Source of the DNA: a virus
Strand: one strand, 5' to 3'
DNA length: 64,000 nt
Virus record (IMG/VR): IMGVR_UViG_3300009034_000015
Location: 17,630-81,629 of that record
A program made the translations under genes and the position numbers. Below are positions 21,236-30,086 of the stretch, in pieces (the first letter of the stretch is position 1; each line of letters opens with the position of its first letter). The notes under the pieces are model-generated. The model was not told where the DNA came from. It made no database searches and was given only the letters and a program-made list of their open reading frames with translations.

Positions 21236-24051
21236 TAATATCTACCTTTTGCTTCTTCTTCTTGCAAGATAGGTATGACATCATCTCTAATAACTTCTTT
21301 TACTCCTCTTGGATCAAGAGAATGAATAGTAAAATTAATTTGCCTTCCAGCCTTACCTATCCCTGAAACTCCCTTTCTAACCCCTTCTGCAATATCAGCA
21401 GGAACAACCATTTCTCCTTTATGAATACCAGCTAGCATATTTCTTGGAATTTCCCATGAGCCTTCCTGAAAAAAACCACCAAGTAAACCAGAAATAGCAT
21501 CTTTAATTCCACTTGCAATTCCTTTAACTAAAGCAATTATAATTTCATCTAAATTAGATAAAATCCCTTTTATTAAAGCCCAAACTATTTTAGGCATCCC
21601 AATAATAACAAATTTTACAACAGCAATAATTATAGAAGGAATAGATGCAATTACTTTTTGAATTATTAAAGGCAATAAATCAATAAACTTTTCTATAAGA
21701 AAAGCTATCATATCTGGCATTTCAATAAATATTAATTCTACAATAGCAGAAATTAATTCAGGCAATACCATTATAAAACCTTCTAATAAAATTGGAATAG
21801 CCTCTACTATTGCCCACATAATAGTTGGAAGTTGTTCTATTAATGCTAAAACTAAAATAGGAATCTGCTCAGCTAACACAACTGCTAATTCTGGAATAAA
21901 TTCTGCAAAAGCTTTAATTAAGATAGGTAAAGTTTCAACTACCTTTTCTACTAATACTGGAATCCATTCTATAATTTGAGCCATTATTTCTGGCATTCTA
22001 GCTATAAAATTATCAATAGCTTTCATCATACCTTGAACCATAGCTTCAACTCCAGTTGGCTCTCTTTCTATTACTCCTCCAGCACCAACTCTCATTGGAG
22101 CTTCACCTCCATCTTCCATGCCAGCTTCAAATAATTTTCTTACAAATCCCCAAGCACTCATAATACCTTTTTGTAATATTGGCCCAAGAGTTTCTCCAGC
22201 TTTACCAAATAATTTAATAACAGCTTGTCCATATTTTCCTAAAGAATCCCACACTTTTATCATTGCTCCTTTAAAGCCTTCCCAAATCTCTTTTAAATCT
22301 ATCCCTATTTCTACAAAAGCTTTTTTAGCACTTCCAACAAATTTTCTCCATAATGGTTCTGATTTTTCTAAAGATTCTAAAAACCTAAAAAGAGTTTCTT
22401 CGCTCATTGCTTTTATTTCTTTTCCAGTTTGTTTTAAACCACTTGGCAAATCTATATTAAATCTTTTAGCTAATACCTCTAATTGTTTAATTAATTTCTC
22501 AACTGACTCCTCTCCTTTTAAACCCCACTTAGCAGTTAATATACCTAACCCTTCCATGCTTTCTTCTAACTCTCCTAAACTATATGAGTATTCAGCTAAT
22601 TTATTAATCGTTCCTTCCATATCTTTTTCTGCACCTGGCATTATTCCAAAAAACTTTTTAACTGGATCTGGAATTTTATCTCCAACCTTACCTACTTTTT
22701 CAAGTCCTGTAAATAAAGCTCCAAAGAAATCTATAACAGCTTTACTAACTTTTATTATAGCCTGAGCAACAGCTATTAACATTGAAGGCAACTCAGCCAT
22801 AAATTCCCCAAATTTACCAATTACTGGAATTACTAAAAGCATCGCCTTTGTTAAATTATTTTTAATTATTTTAGAATTTCTACTAACAGCATCAGCTAAA
22901 TTATTAACAGAAGGTATTACTACACCTTCTAACATTTCTTTTATTATATTTCCAAAAAAGCTTTCTTTTATAGAAATAAATAAACCTTCTAATGAAGATT
23001 TTAAAATTGTAAATTGACCAGCTAAAGTATTTAATTCAATTTCAGCTATTCTTTTAGAAGTTCCACCAGCATTTTCCAACTGATTAGTAAATTCACTTAA
23101 ATGTTCAGAGCCACGATCTACAATAGTTATCATACCTGTTGCTGCTCTTCCAAAAAAGTCAGTCATTTGAGCAGCAGAAAAATTAGCTTTTTCAAAATCT
23201 TTTACTATTTCTACAAAAGGACGCATATTTCCATCTGCCTCAAGAACAGTAATACCAAGTTTCTTAACCATCCCTGTTACAGGATCGGCAGTCTCTAATA
23301 ATTTTCTTAAAGCAAATCTTAATTGCGTTCCTCCCATCGATCCTTCAATTCCAGCGTCACCAAGAGTTCCTATTATAGCAGCAGTTTCTTCAAGAGATAA
23401 ACCTGCTGCCTTTGCTATTGGGCCAACATATTTTAATGATTCTCCTAAATCAGTCATTGTTACTTTAGCTGATGTAAAGGTTTTAGATAAAATATCTGAT
23501 ACTTCTAAAGTCCTTGAAGCTTCAAGACCAAAACCTCTTAAAACACTTGCAACAATATTTGTTGCTGTCGCTAAATCAGTTTTACCTGCTGTTGCTGCTG
23601 CCAATAAACCAGGCATAGCATCCATAATTTCATTTACTTGAAAACCTGCCATAGCTAATCCAGTCATTGCTTCTGAAGCTTGTCTTGCCGACCATTCAGT
23701 ATCTCTTCCTAATTTTAAAGCTAAGTTTCTTAACTGATCAAAATCTTTTCCTACTGCTCCAGAAATAGCTCCAACTCTTGCCATAGCTTGTTCAAATTGT
23801 GCTCCCATTTTTACAGAAGCATATCCAACAGCAGCAACTCCAGCTACCCCAGCAATAGCAAATCGCTTACCCCAACGATTAACAAAATTACCTAATCCTT
23901 GGAATCTTCTTGATATTCGCTGAGTAGTAGTATCCACTCGTTGAGCAAAATACCTAATCTGTTTATCTGCTTGTGTTAAACCCTTATTAAGCTGATCTAT
24001 CTTTGCTTCGATATAAACAGCAAGAGTTCCTAATGAAGTGGTTTCAGCCAT
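21235..24051 (-). CDS. tape measure protein (TP901 family core)
   Basis: The protein has 938 residues. About 75-300 carries the TP901-type core (FEQAMARVGAISGA, FDQLRNLALKLGRDTEWSAR, EAMTGLAMAGFQ, KAAGLSLEETAAIIGTLGDA). The middle and C-terminus are long hydrophobic helices (repeated ALIEQLPTIMWAIVEAIPIL-like segments). Tape measure proteins set tail length and are injected with DNA; 938 residues fits a siphovirus tail of moderate length. It is preceded by the frameshifted tail chaperones, the standard arrangement. Confidence 0.92.
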   Translation of the reverse strand: MAETTSLGTLAVYIEAKIDQLNKGLTQADKQIRYFAQRVDTTTQRISRRFQGLGNFVNRWGKRFAIAGVAGVAAVGYASVKMGAQFEQAMARVGAISGAVGKDFDQLRNLALKLGRDTEWSARQASEAMTGLAMAGFQVNEIMDAMPGLLAAATAGKTDLATATNIVASVLRGFGLEASRTLEVSDILSKTFTSAKVTMTDLGESLKYVGPIAKAAGLSLEETAAIIGTLGDAGIEGSMGGTQLRFALRKLLETADPVTGMVKKLGITVLEADGNMRPFVEIVKDFEKANFSAAQMTDFFGRAATGMITIVDRGSEHLSEFTNQLENAGGTSKRIAEIELNTLAGQFTILKSSLEGLFISIKESFFGNIIKEMLEGVVIPSVNNLADAVSRNSKIIKNNLTKAMLLVIPVIGKFGEFMAELPSMLIAVAQAIIKVSKAVIDFFGALFTGLEKVGKVGDKIPDPVKKFFGIMPGAEKDMEGTINKLAEYSYSLGELEESMEGLGILTAKWGLKGEESVEKLIKQLEVLAKRFNIDLPSGLKQTGKEIKAMSEETLFRFLESLEKSEPLWRKFVGSAKKAFVEIGIDLKEIWEGFKGAMIKVWDSLGKYGQAVIKLFGKAGETLGPILQKGIMSAWGFVRKLFEAGMEDGGEAPMRVGAGGVIEREPTGVEAMVQGMMKAIDNFIARMPEIMAQIIEWIPVLVEKVVETLPILIKAFAEFIPELAVVLAEQIPILVLALIEQLPTIMWAIVEAIPILLEGFIMVLPELISAIVELIFIEMPDMIAFLIEKFIDLLPLIIQKVIASIPSIIIAVVKFVIIGMPKIVWALIKGILSNLDEIIIALVKGIASGIKDAISGLLGGFFQEGSWEIPRNMLAGIHKGEMVVPADIAEGVRKGVSGIGKAGRQINFTIHSLDPRGVKEVIRDDVIPILQEEEAKGRY

Positions 24052-24375
24052 TTACTCCTCGTAAAAAGGTAACTTAGATTTAGCTTGCTCTAAAGTTAAA
24101 CTTCGTTCTCTTCCTTTTTTCCCTGACATAAACTTTGCAACTATTCCTTTTTTTGGATTCTTTTCAGGAACAGATAATAAAGAAGATAAAAAACTAAAAT
24201 TTGCTTGCCCTATAAACATAAACTGATCTAAAGTTAAATCAAGTATTTCATCTATCTTCCAGCCAGTAATAAAAAGCATCCCAAATACTGCTGCCAGATC
24301 AAGCTTTAATCCACCTTCAACTTTATTATCTTGCTTAGTGAATCGCTCGTTCTCCTGACCTGGCTTAATAAAAAA
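24052..24375 (-). CDS. tail assembly chaperone T-part, made by -1 frameshift
   Basis: This frame has no start of its own near its beginning but is open from the slippery site T TTT TTA (24375-24369) in the upstream chaperone gene. After a -1 slip it continues IKPGQENERFTKQDNKVEG and then GMLFITGWKIDEIL to a stop just before the tape measure ATG. It matches the gpG/gpGT scheme of lambda-like tail assembly. An internal ATG at 24279 could start a 75-residue form, but no good ribosome site is seen. Confidence 0.8.
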   Translation of the reverse strand, partial: FFIKPGQENERFTKQDNKVEGGLKLDLAAVFGMLFITGWKIDEILDLTLDQFMFIGQANFSFLSSLLSVPEKNPKKGIVAKFMSGKKGRERSLTLEQAKSKLPFYEE

Positions 24376-24815
24376 GGGATTGCCAATTCTAAGAGCGAAG
24401 AAAATTCAAGATTATCTAAAATCCAATCTTGCTTTTCTTTTAAAATAGTTTTCTTATAATCTTCCTTTTTAAAATCCTCATCTTTCAAAAAGAAAAAAGC
24501 AATCAATTCCGCCATTCGCTCGCTTGCTATTCTTGGAATAACACTAATAAATATTTCAATTAATTGATTAATCGAAATACTTTTAAAATCAAGACCTTTA
24601 AATTCATTAACCTGAGAAACTAATCCAACGATCTCTTGAATCAAAGGTATTTGCTTGCGAAGCGAAGGTTTAGGAATGATTACTTTTTCACCCCTGATAG
24701 TAGTTACTTCTAACTCATCAGGCAAGATAATTTCAGTAATATCTTTTATCTCATTTAATTTCTTTTGAGTTTCAGTTAAACCCTTTTCTCGTGTGTTATC
24801 TTTCATAGGAGTCAA
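24306..24815 (-). CDS. tail assembly chaperone (gpG-like)
   Basis: The protein has 169 residues, helical, encoded between the major tail protein and tape measure genes. The segment EVTTIRGEKVIIPKPSLRKQ, then a helical bundle, is typical of tail chaperones. They hold the tape measure protein before tube polymerisation. The slippery heptamer T TTT TTA occurs 22 codons before its stop, giving a minority longer product with the downstream frame. Confidence 0.78.
   Translation of the reverse strand: MTPMKDNTREKGLTETQKKLNEIKDITEIILPDELEVTTIRGEKVIIPKPSLRKQIPLIQEIVGLVSQVNEFKGLDFKSISINQLIEIFISVIPRIASERMAELIAFFFLKDEDFKKEDYKKTILKEKQDWILDNLEFSSLLELAIPFLLSQVRRTSDSLSKIIKLKVD
24369..24375 (-). promoter_or_regulatory. 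-1 ribosomal frameshift slippery site
   Basis: T TTT TTA in the zero frame (after ATC CC). This is the same heptamer as the HIV-1 gag-pol site. The -1 frame is open through to 24052. Confidence 0.78.
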
Positions 24816-24847
24816 CTCCTCTCTTTAAACAAAAGATTAACAATTAA

Positions 24848-25393
24848 TTAAGCCTTTTTCCTTACTATCTTAAAAAGCTGTTGCTGAGAAGCTAAAGCAT
24901 CTCCGTTCCAATCTACCGTCTGCCTAACAGCATTAAAAGTATAAGGAAACTCATGTGGATCATCTCCGTGCTCAATAGCAACCTCACCTGAGCCCCTTGC
25001 TGCCCAAAAATAAGTTTCAACAGTATGCCCTACAGGTAATTCATGTCGAAACATAAGAGCAACATTAGAGACATCCATATCTCCACCAAAACCAAGCGTA
25101 GCCTCAGTAGCATCTTCAGCAGTTACTCCAGCACCTAAAGCCCAGGCAAGATCTCGTAAACTCCATTGCAAACCCCTAAAAGTAAGTGAAATCATTTCCT
25201 TTCTTGCAAAGCTCTTTATTAACGCTGCCGGAGTTCCTTGTTCTACATCTACAACTTCCCTTGTTATAGTTAAAGTAGAACCTGAACGAACTGCTCCTAC
25301 TTCCACAGCAGGAGTGCTACCTACTGGCCCAAGAAAAATAACACCTGGCCCAAGAGATATATCATCAGTATCATAAGTTGGCATATTAAACAT
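24848..25393 (-). CDS. major tail tube protein
   Basis: The protein has 181 residues. It is rich in Gly/Ala/Val beta strands (YDTDDISLGPGVIFLGPVGS, EMISLTFRGLQWSLRDL) and its codons are noticeably less AT-rich than those of neighbours, as expected for a very highly expressed structural gene. ATG 25393 follows GGAGGTGATACAAG. Position directly upstream of the chaperones and tape measure defines it as the tail tube subunit. Confidence 0.75.
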   Translation of the reverse strand: MFNMPTYDTDDISLGPGVIFLGPVGSTPAVEVGAVRSGSTLTITREVVDVEQGTPAALIKSFARKEMISLTFRGLQWSLRDLAWALGAGVTAEDATEATLGFGGDMDVSNVALMFRHELPVGHTVETYFWAARGSGEVAIEHGDDPHEFPYTFNAVRQTVDWNGDALASQQQLFKIVRKKA

Positions 25394-25667
25394 CTTGTAT
25401 CACCTCCTTTCCTTCTAAATATTTCTTATAATTAGAATCAATAAGTTCATTAATAGCACCGCATCTTCTGCATATATTACTTACTCTACCACCTTCAATC
25501 CAAAGATATAAATCTTTATACTTAATTCTTATTACATTTTTATTTGGATCTGAATAGCCAAGAACGAACCCACAAGTCTCACAAAGCCATTCCTTTACAT
25601 TCTCTTTAAAAAGAGCAGGTATATTACTTTCGTGATCTAAATTCTCTTTATCAGTTTTACTACCCAT
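25386..25667 (-). CDS. Com-like zinc-ribbon protein
   Basis: The protein has 93 residues. LCETCGFVLG (28-37) and ICRRCGAINEL near 65-75 give C-x2-C ... C-x2-C, with IRIKYKDLYLW between. This resembles the Mu Com zinc-finger family, where Com activates translation of the mom DNA-modification gene. In many phages related small zinc ribbons lie among tail genes with unknown roles. It overlaps both neighbours. Confidence 0.6.
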   Translation of the reverse strand: MGSKTDKENLDHESNIPALFKENVKEWLCETCGFVLGYSDPNKNVIRIKYKDLYLWIEGGRVSNICRRCGAINELIDSNYKKYLEGKEVIQDV

Positions 25668-26038
25668 TTTCCTGCCTGATAATAAACCTTATCAATATCA
25701 TCATATAATTGAACAGGTCTCATAGTTTCTTGCATAATGAACATTCTATCGGTATCTCGATAAAGCCACTTTTGTAAAAAATCAAATATTAAATCATAAA
25801 TCGCAGAAGCCTCATTAGCACTTGCCCTTGAATAAGAATTTATAGAACAGGGTAAAACTTGAAATTTAGGAATATCCTCATCTGCATAACCGCCAGTATC
25901 AAATTCTATATTAGCACAAGGATAAATAGGATTTTTAATAGAAACTAAATGACCAGGATAAAAATGATTGTAAATATAATTTGTAATAGCAGTCTCACCA
26001 ATTATACTTTTTCTAATATCTTCGATCAATTTGTTCAT
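25637..26038 (-). CDS. tail terminator/completion protein
   Basis: The protein has 133 residues: an N-terminal helix with EDIRKSIIGETAITNYIY, then beta strands and KWLYRDTDRMF. Size and position, between the neck protein (26035-26532) and the tail tube gene, fit a tail terminator that caps the tube. Assignment is mainly by order. Confidence 0.6.
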   Translation of the reverse strand: MNKLIEDIRKSIIGETAITNYIYNHFYPGHLVSIKNPIYPCANIEFDTGGYADEDIPKFQVLPCSINSYSRASANEASAIYDLIFDFLQKWLYRDTDRMFIMQETMRPVQLYDDIDKVYYQAGKWVVKLIKRI

Positions 26039-26532
26039 TTAAACATAATCCCCGCACGGGTTCTATGGCGACCCATAGTTTGAATTATTTCTTTTTTAAT
26101 TTCTTTTCTTTTATTTTCAAGCGAACCTTTTAGGAAATCTCTTTTAATCATTAAAGGAGTTCCTAATAAAACATAAATAGCCCATGCACAAATTCTTTCA
26201 TCTATCCAAGCTTTATGTTCACTTTTAGTTTCAAAATGAAAGTCTTCACTTCTTTGAGCACTTTTTAAAACTCCTGATTGAGAATGAACTGCCCAATAAG
26301 GAGAATGCAATGATTTACCTTTTGGCCCATGTCTTTTAGCGTAAGGATGATCTAATCTTCTTAAATCAGCAAGAGAATGATCAGTTAAAGAAATATTTTT
26401 AGTTACTTCTTTATCTAAAATTTTACCTGCCTTTTCAATCGCCACCTTTCTACCTTTATCAAATACTTTTTGTGTAGTATTAAGATTCCCCAATACTACA
26501 TTTAAACCTCTTACTCCTGTTTTAATTGCCAT
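26035..26532 (-). CDS. HK97 gp10-like neck protein
   Basis: The protein has 165 residues. The N-terminus VRGLNVVLGNLNTTQKVF and the AIEKAGKILDKEVTKNI helix resemble HK97 gp10-type head-tail joining proteins. A long basic middle (HPYAKRHGPKGKSLHSPY) and a C-terminal helix follow. It overlaps the tail completion gene by 4 nt. It lies in the usual place between connectors and tail tube. Confidence 0.68.
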   Translation of the reverse strand: MAIKTGVRGLNVVLGNLNTTQKVFDKGRKVAIEKAGKILDKEVTKNISLTDHSLADLRRLDHPYAKRHGPKGKSLHSPYWAVHSQSGVLKSAQRSEDFHFETKSEHKAWIDERICAWAIYVLLGTPLMIKRDFLKGSLENKRKEIKKEIIQTMGRHRTRAGIMFK

Positions 26533-26537
26533 TTTAT

Positions 26538-28865
26538 TTACTTAATTGAAGTATCTATTACTGTTCTTCCAAGATTCTTTTCTGACAGATAATTTAACAT
26601 CTCATCTAAGAAAGGAATAAAAGGATGTTCCTTTGGAATTAAACTTTTCATTTCCATTCCAAGTTTTAAAGCTTCTTCTAAATGAATAAAAAATAATTCT
26701 TTTCTTGGTTGCCAATAATTATTATCTTTCTGCATAGCAGTATGCAAATATTCAATCCCCTTTGGTCTATCGCCATCATTTAAATAATGCAAAGCTAAAT
26801 TAAAATAAGGTCTGCTATCTTCTGGATTATCTTTCATTTGCATTTGATTAAGTAAAAAATATTCATTTAATTTTCTACTAACAAATCTTTGATCTTTCAT
26901 AAATCCTTTATGGTAAGTTAAAAATGGAGCAATACCCATCTTAGGATTTTCTATTTGCTTTAAACTATTTTCTAATGACTCGTGCACTCTACCTTCATAA
27001 TAAATTTCAGATAAATTTCTAAATAATCTTACATGTTCAGATGGAACTTTCCTTCCATCTTTCTGTAAGTTTACAAACATAAATAACCAAGCAATAAAAT
27101 CAGTTTCAACCATCTGTAATAAAGGCGGGAAAGGAGGCATCTCTTCATCAGGATCAAGATGTAAAATCCATTCTTTAGTTGCTTTACTTTTAGCAAAGTT
27201 CCTAGCATCAGAATAATTTTTATTCCATTCATAATCATAAACTTCAGCTCCATACATTTTAGCAACTTGTTTAGAATTATCTTTAGAGCCAGTATCCACA
27301 TAAATTATTTCATCAACAAAACTCCAAACTATATCAAATAATTCATATAAAGCAAATTCTTCATCTTTACCTACTATACATAAAGATATTTGATTATTCT
27401 CATTCCATTCATTTAACTGCAATTTACTTTCATCAATCAAATGATTATAATCTTTTGCACCAATTAAATCTTCTCTTTTATCTTTATCTATGCCAGAATA
27501 GAAATCAAATTTATCTTTACATATTTTCGGATCTGAATATCCATAATGTTTAACCCTTACTCCAGAATACCTACTATTAAAAATAGGAAACATTGGAATA
27601 TTCCCACAATGCAAACCTTGATCATTACCAAGAGTTATTTCTTGATTAGGTAAATTTTTAAATAAACGAAAGCCACTCATGTTACCAAATATCCCATCTT
27701 TTCTATAAAACTTTTCTCCTCTCCAAAAAGTATAAAAGAATAATCTAAAACATTGAAATTCTGGATTAACCGGTTTAATTAATCTATGAGCATAATCATA
27801 ATCAAACTTATCTTCTAATACTTCATCACCATCAATAGAAATAATCCAATCAGGATGCCTATCCTTAGCCATTTCTAAAAGTTTATTTCTATCTCTACGC
27901 TCATTAAAATCTAAATCTTGACTTTCTAATTTAGCTACTTTAGGAAATTCTTTAACTATATTTACAGTATTATCTTTAGAACCATCATCAAGCACAACTA
28001 TTTCATCAGCAAATTCTGAGGTTCTAATTAAACTTCTTTTTATAAACTCTTCACAATTTTTAATTCTATACATAGCAACAAGTTTGCCAGTATAATCTTC
28101 AACATGATATTTTCTATAATATTTAGATTTATTGTTTACCCCTCTTTTATTATCAGGAAATTCACTATCTAAAGTTTTATGACCAAAATGATGTATAAAA
28201 ACATCACCTGCTAAAACAGCTTTATATCCTTCCATTCTACCTCTAAGAATTATATCATTATCATCATAACCACCAGGATCAAAATCAGTATCAAGTAATC
28301 CTATCTCATCTATTACTTCTTTTTTAATTAATAAACATAAGCCAGATAAAAATCCTACTTCTGCCCATCTTTCAAAATTCTCTTGAAAATATTGATCCCC
28401 TATTTGGTCTAAATTATTTAAATAATATTGAGGCATATCTGCTTTTTGCAAACCAGCTACTATATTTGAGGACGGGCCAACAAAGCCAATCTTTTTTATA
28501 TTTAATTTCTCAGGCGCCTCCTCATAACACTTAATTAATCTTGTTAACCAATTAGGAGTAACTATAACATCATTATTTAATAATAGATAAAAGCCTGTTA
28601 CTTTAGCCATTCCTAATCCCATATTTGTAGCTGATGCAAATCCTTTATTATCAGCAAAATGAAAAACTTTTATATTGTTTAATTTATTTTTTAAACCATT
28701 TAAATAATCAGTTGTTCCATCTGTAGAGCCATTATTAATTACTATTAATTCATAAGGAATCCCTTGAGTATTTTTAATTACTGAATTAATAGCTTGCACA
28801 GTATATTCTAATTGATTAAATACTGGCATTATGATTGACACTTCCGGTAAATTAGAGTTCTTCAA
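26538..28865 (-). CDS. multi-domain glycosyltransferase (three GT2-like units plus helical repeats)
   Basis: The protein has 775 residues. Unit 1 (about 1-250) has VSIIMPVFNQLEYTVQAINS and the DxD-like LLLNNDVIV. Unit 2 (about 255-430) has AMYRIKNCEEFIKRSL, IVVLDDGSKDNTV and SIDGDEVLED. Unit 3 (about 505-640) has LCIVGKDEEFALYELF, IIYVDTGSKDNSKQV and HLDPDEEMP. The C-terminus (DSRPYFNLALHYLNDGDRPK) looks TPR-like. GT2 enzymes transfer sugars from nucleotide donors. The gene is inserted between head-tail connector and neck genes with tight overlaps, which suggests it glycosylates virion proteins or makes a virion-linked glycan. It could have more than one acceptor specificity. Confidence 0.85.
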   Translation of the reverse strand: MKNSNLPEVSIIMPVFNQLEYTVQAINSVIKNTQGIPYELIVINNGSTDGTTDYLNGLKNKLNNIKVFHFADNKGFASATNMGLGMAKVTGFYLLLNNDVIVTPNWLTRLIKCYEEAPEKLNIKKIGFVGPSSNIVAGLQKADMPQYYLNNLDQIGDQYFQENFERWAEVGFLSGLCLLIKKEVIDEIGLLDTDFDPGGYDDNDIILRGRMEGYKAVLAGDVFIHHFGHKTLDSEFPDNKRGVNNKSKYYRKYHVEDYTGKLVAMYRIKNCEEFIKRSLIRTSEFADEIVVLDDGSKDNTVNIVKEFPKVAKLESQDLDFNERRDRNKLLEMAKDRHPDWIISIDGDEVLEDKFDYDYAHRLIKPVNPEFQCFRLFFYTFWRGEKFYRKDGIFGNMSGFRLFKNLPNQEITLGNDQGLHCGNIPMFPIFNSRYSGVRVKHYGYSDPKICKDKFDFYSGIDKDKREDLIGAKDYNHLIDESKLQLNEWNENNQISLCIVGKDEEFALYELFDIVWSFVDEIIYVDTGSKDNSKQVAKMYGAEVYDYEWNKNYSDARNFAKSKATKEWILHLDPDEEMPPFPPLLQMVETDFIAWLFMFVNLQKDGRKVPSEHVRLFRNLSEIYYEGRVHESLENSLKQIENPKMGIAPFLTYHKGFMKDQRFVSRKLNEYFLLNQMQMKDNPEDSRPYFNLALHYLNDGDRPKGIEYLHTAMQKDNNYWQPRKELFFIHLEEALKLGMEMKSLIPKEHPFIPFLDEMLNYLSEKNLGRTVIDTSIK

Positions 28866-29448
28866 TATTCACCTCCCAATGATGTTCTTTTGAATAACCA
28901 TTAACTAAATTTGGCGGATCAACTACTTTATAAGAAATAGAATTTATTTTAACAATATCTTCTCTTAAAAAAGAATAAGAAGAATCATACATAGCAATTA
29001 ATTTAAAAGGATTTTTTTCTGAACTACCAGGCATTAAAAGTATTCCATCTCCAATAGATTTTTTATATTTCCTTGCTTTAATCCCTGACTTAATTAATCT
29101 TTCAGTTTCATTAGGCTCACCAGTTCTTAAAGCATCTTTAATTCTAATGCTACCCACAACGCTTTCATCTATAAATCCAGAAGAAAGTATAGAACTAATA
29201 TTAGTAAAAGTTTTTTCTCCTTCTCTAAATCCATTTGCAGTAAAAGTAAAAACTTCAGAATCAGGAGAACCAGCAACGGTTCCATTAACAGTTATAGTTC
29301 CAGTGCCAGTAGAAGCTCCAGAAATTTCTATTATTAAAATCTCTCCAGTTGGTTGATAATCTACATACATTGTAGCAGTTATTATTTGATCAAGCAAAAT
29401 ATCTGTTTTACGATATAAATCAATTTCTGTATTCAATAAATGTTTCAT
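28852..29448 (-). CDS. head closure/connector protein
   Basis: The protein has 198 residues, beta-rich with a Gly/Thr-rich middle (ASTGTGTITVNGTVAGSP) and a C-terminal SYKVVDPPNLVNG. It lies between the gp6-like connector and the neck and tail genes, the head-closure position. The inserted Thr/Gly segment may be a surface loop. Assignment is by order. Confidence 0.55.
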   Translation of the reverse strand: MKHLLNTEIDLYRKTDILLDQIITATMYVDYQPTGEILIIEISGASTGTGTITVNGTVAGSPDSEVFTFTANGFREGEKTFTNISSILSSGFIDESVVGSIRIKDALRTGEPNETERLIKSGIKARKYKKSIGDGILLMPGSSEKNPFKLIAMYDSSYSFLREDIVKINSISYKVVDPPNLVNGYSKEHHWEVNIEEL

Positions 29449-30077
29449 TAAATTATTGCTCTTTGATATTTTTTTAAAATAGAAATAGTATCAGGCATAA
29501 ATCCTGCTCCTAAATCTTTTTGCTTATAAGAATAATCACCTATTTTTTCAGATAAAAACTTTTCGTGATCTACTTCATTTAATAAACGATTAGTTTCTCT
29601 TTTAACTACTAATTGAATATCATTAGGAATTACAGCATATCCAGCTTGATATGAAATTTCTATTGTAGCAATTCCTTGAGTAAAATATTGACCTGGCTCT
29701 AAAGTATAAGCTTCAACTCCTCTAAGATATTTTTTACCTGCTCCTTTTAAAGCTATCTTTCCATTTTCCCAAAAATGATAATCTAAACTTGAAACTGGAG
29801 TGTCATCACAAGTTAAAGCTATTACAGATTGTAAAGGCCATTGTTTAACCAAAAATATTTGTTCCCAAGCATAATCTACATCTAATACTTGATCATAATA
29901 AGTAATCCCTAATGACCTTCCAATAAAAGATTCAGTAGCAAGAGAAACTCCATCTAATATATCACCTATCTGAGTATCCCAAGTGCTCAAGGTTATACCA
30001 GCATAAGATTTAAAACTTGCTAATGTAACTAATCTGCCCCAAGGCTCTGCTGGTAATGCTGGAAGTTCTACTGGCAT
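29448..30077 (-). CDS. gp6-like head-tail connector
   Basis: The protein has 209 residues. LVTLASFKSYAGIT, DILDGVSLATESFIGRSLG and a C-terminal helix (VVKRETNRLLNEVDHEKF) match the helical connector proteins of the HK97 gp6/SPP1 gp15 type that bind the portal ring. It shares a 1-nt TAATG overlap with the downstream gene. Confidence 0.7.
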   Translation of the reverse strand: MPVELPALPAEPWGRLVTLASFKSYAGITLSTWDTQIGDILDGVSLATESFIGRSLGITYYDQVLDVDYAWEQIFLVKQWPLQSVIALTCDDTPVSSLDYHFWENGKIALKGAGKKYLRGVEAYTLEPGQYFTQGIATIEISYQAGYAVIPNDIQLVVKRETNRLLNEVDHEKFLSEKIGDYSYKQKDLGAGFMPDTISILKKYQRAII

Positions 30078-30086
30078 TTTAACTCC

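Noticed and set aside
22118-22765. Plus-strand 215-residue frame inside the tape measure gene
   Set aside because: Shadow of the tape measure coding frame; Pro/Ser-rich and no start signal.
25386-25667. Naming the zinc ribbon com with a downstream mom modification gene
   Set aside because: No mom-like acyltransferase gene is adjacent; only the zinc-ribbon pattern is shared.
27071-27301. Second minus-strand frame inside the glycosyltransferase
   Set aside because: Out-of-frame shadow of the GT coding region, no ribosome site.
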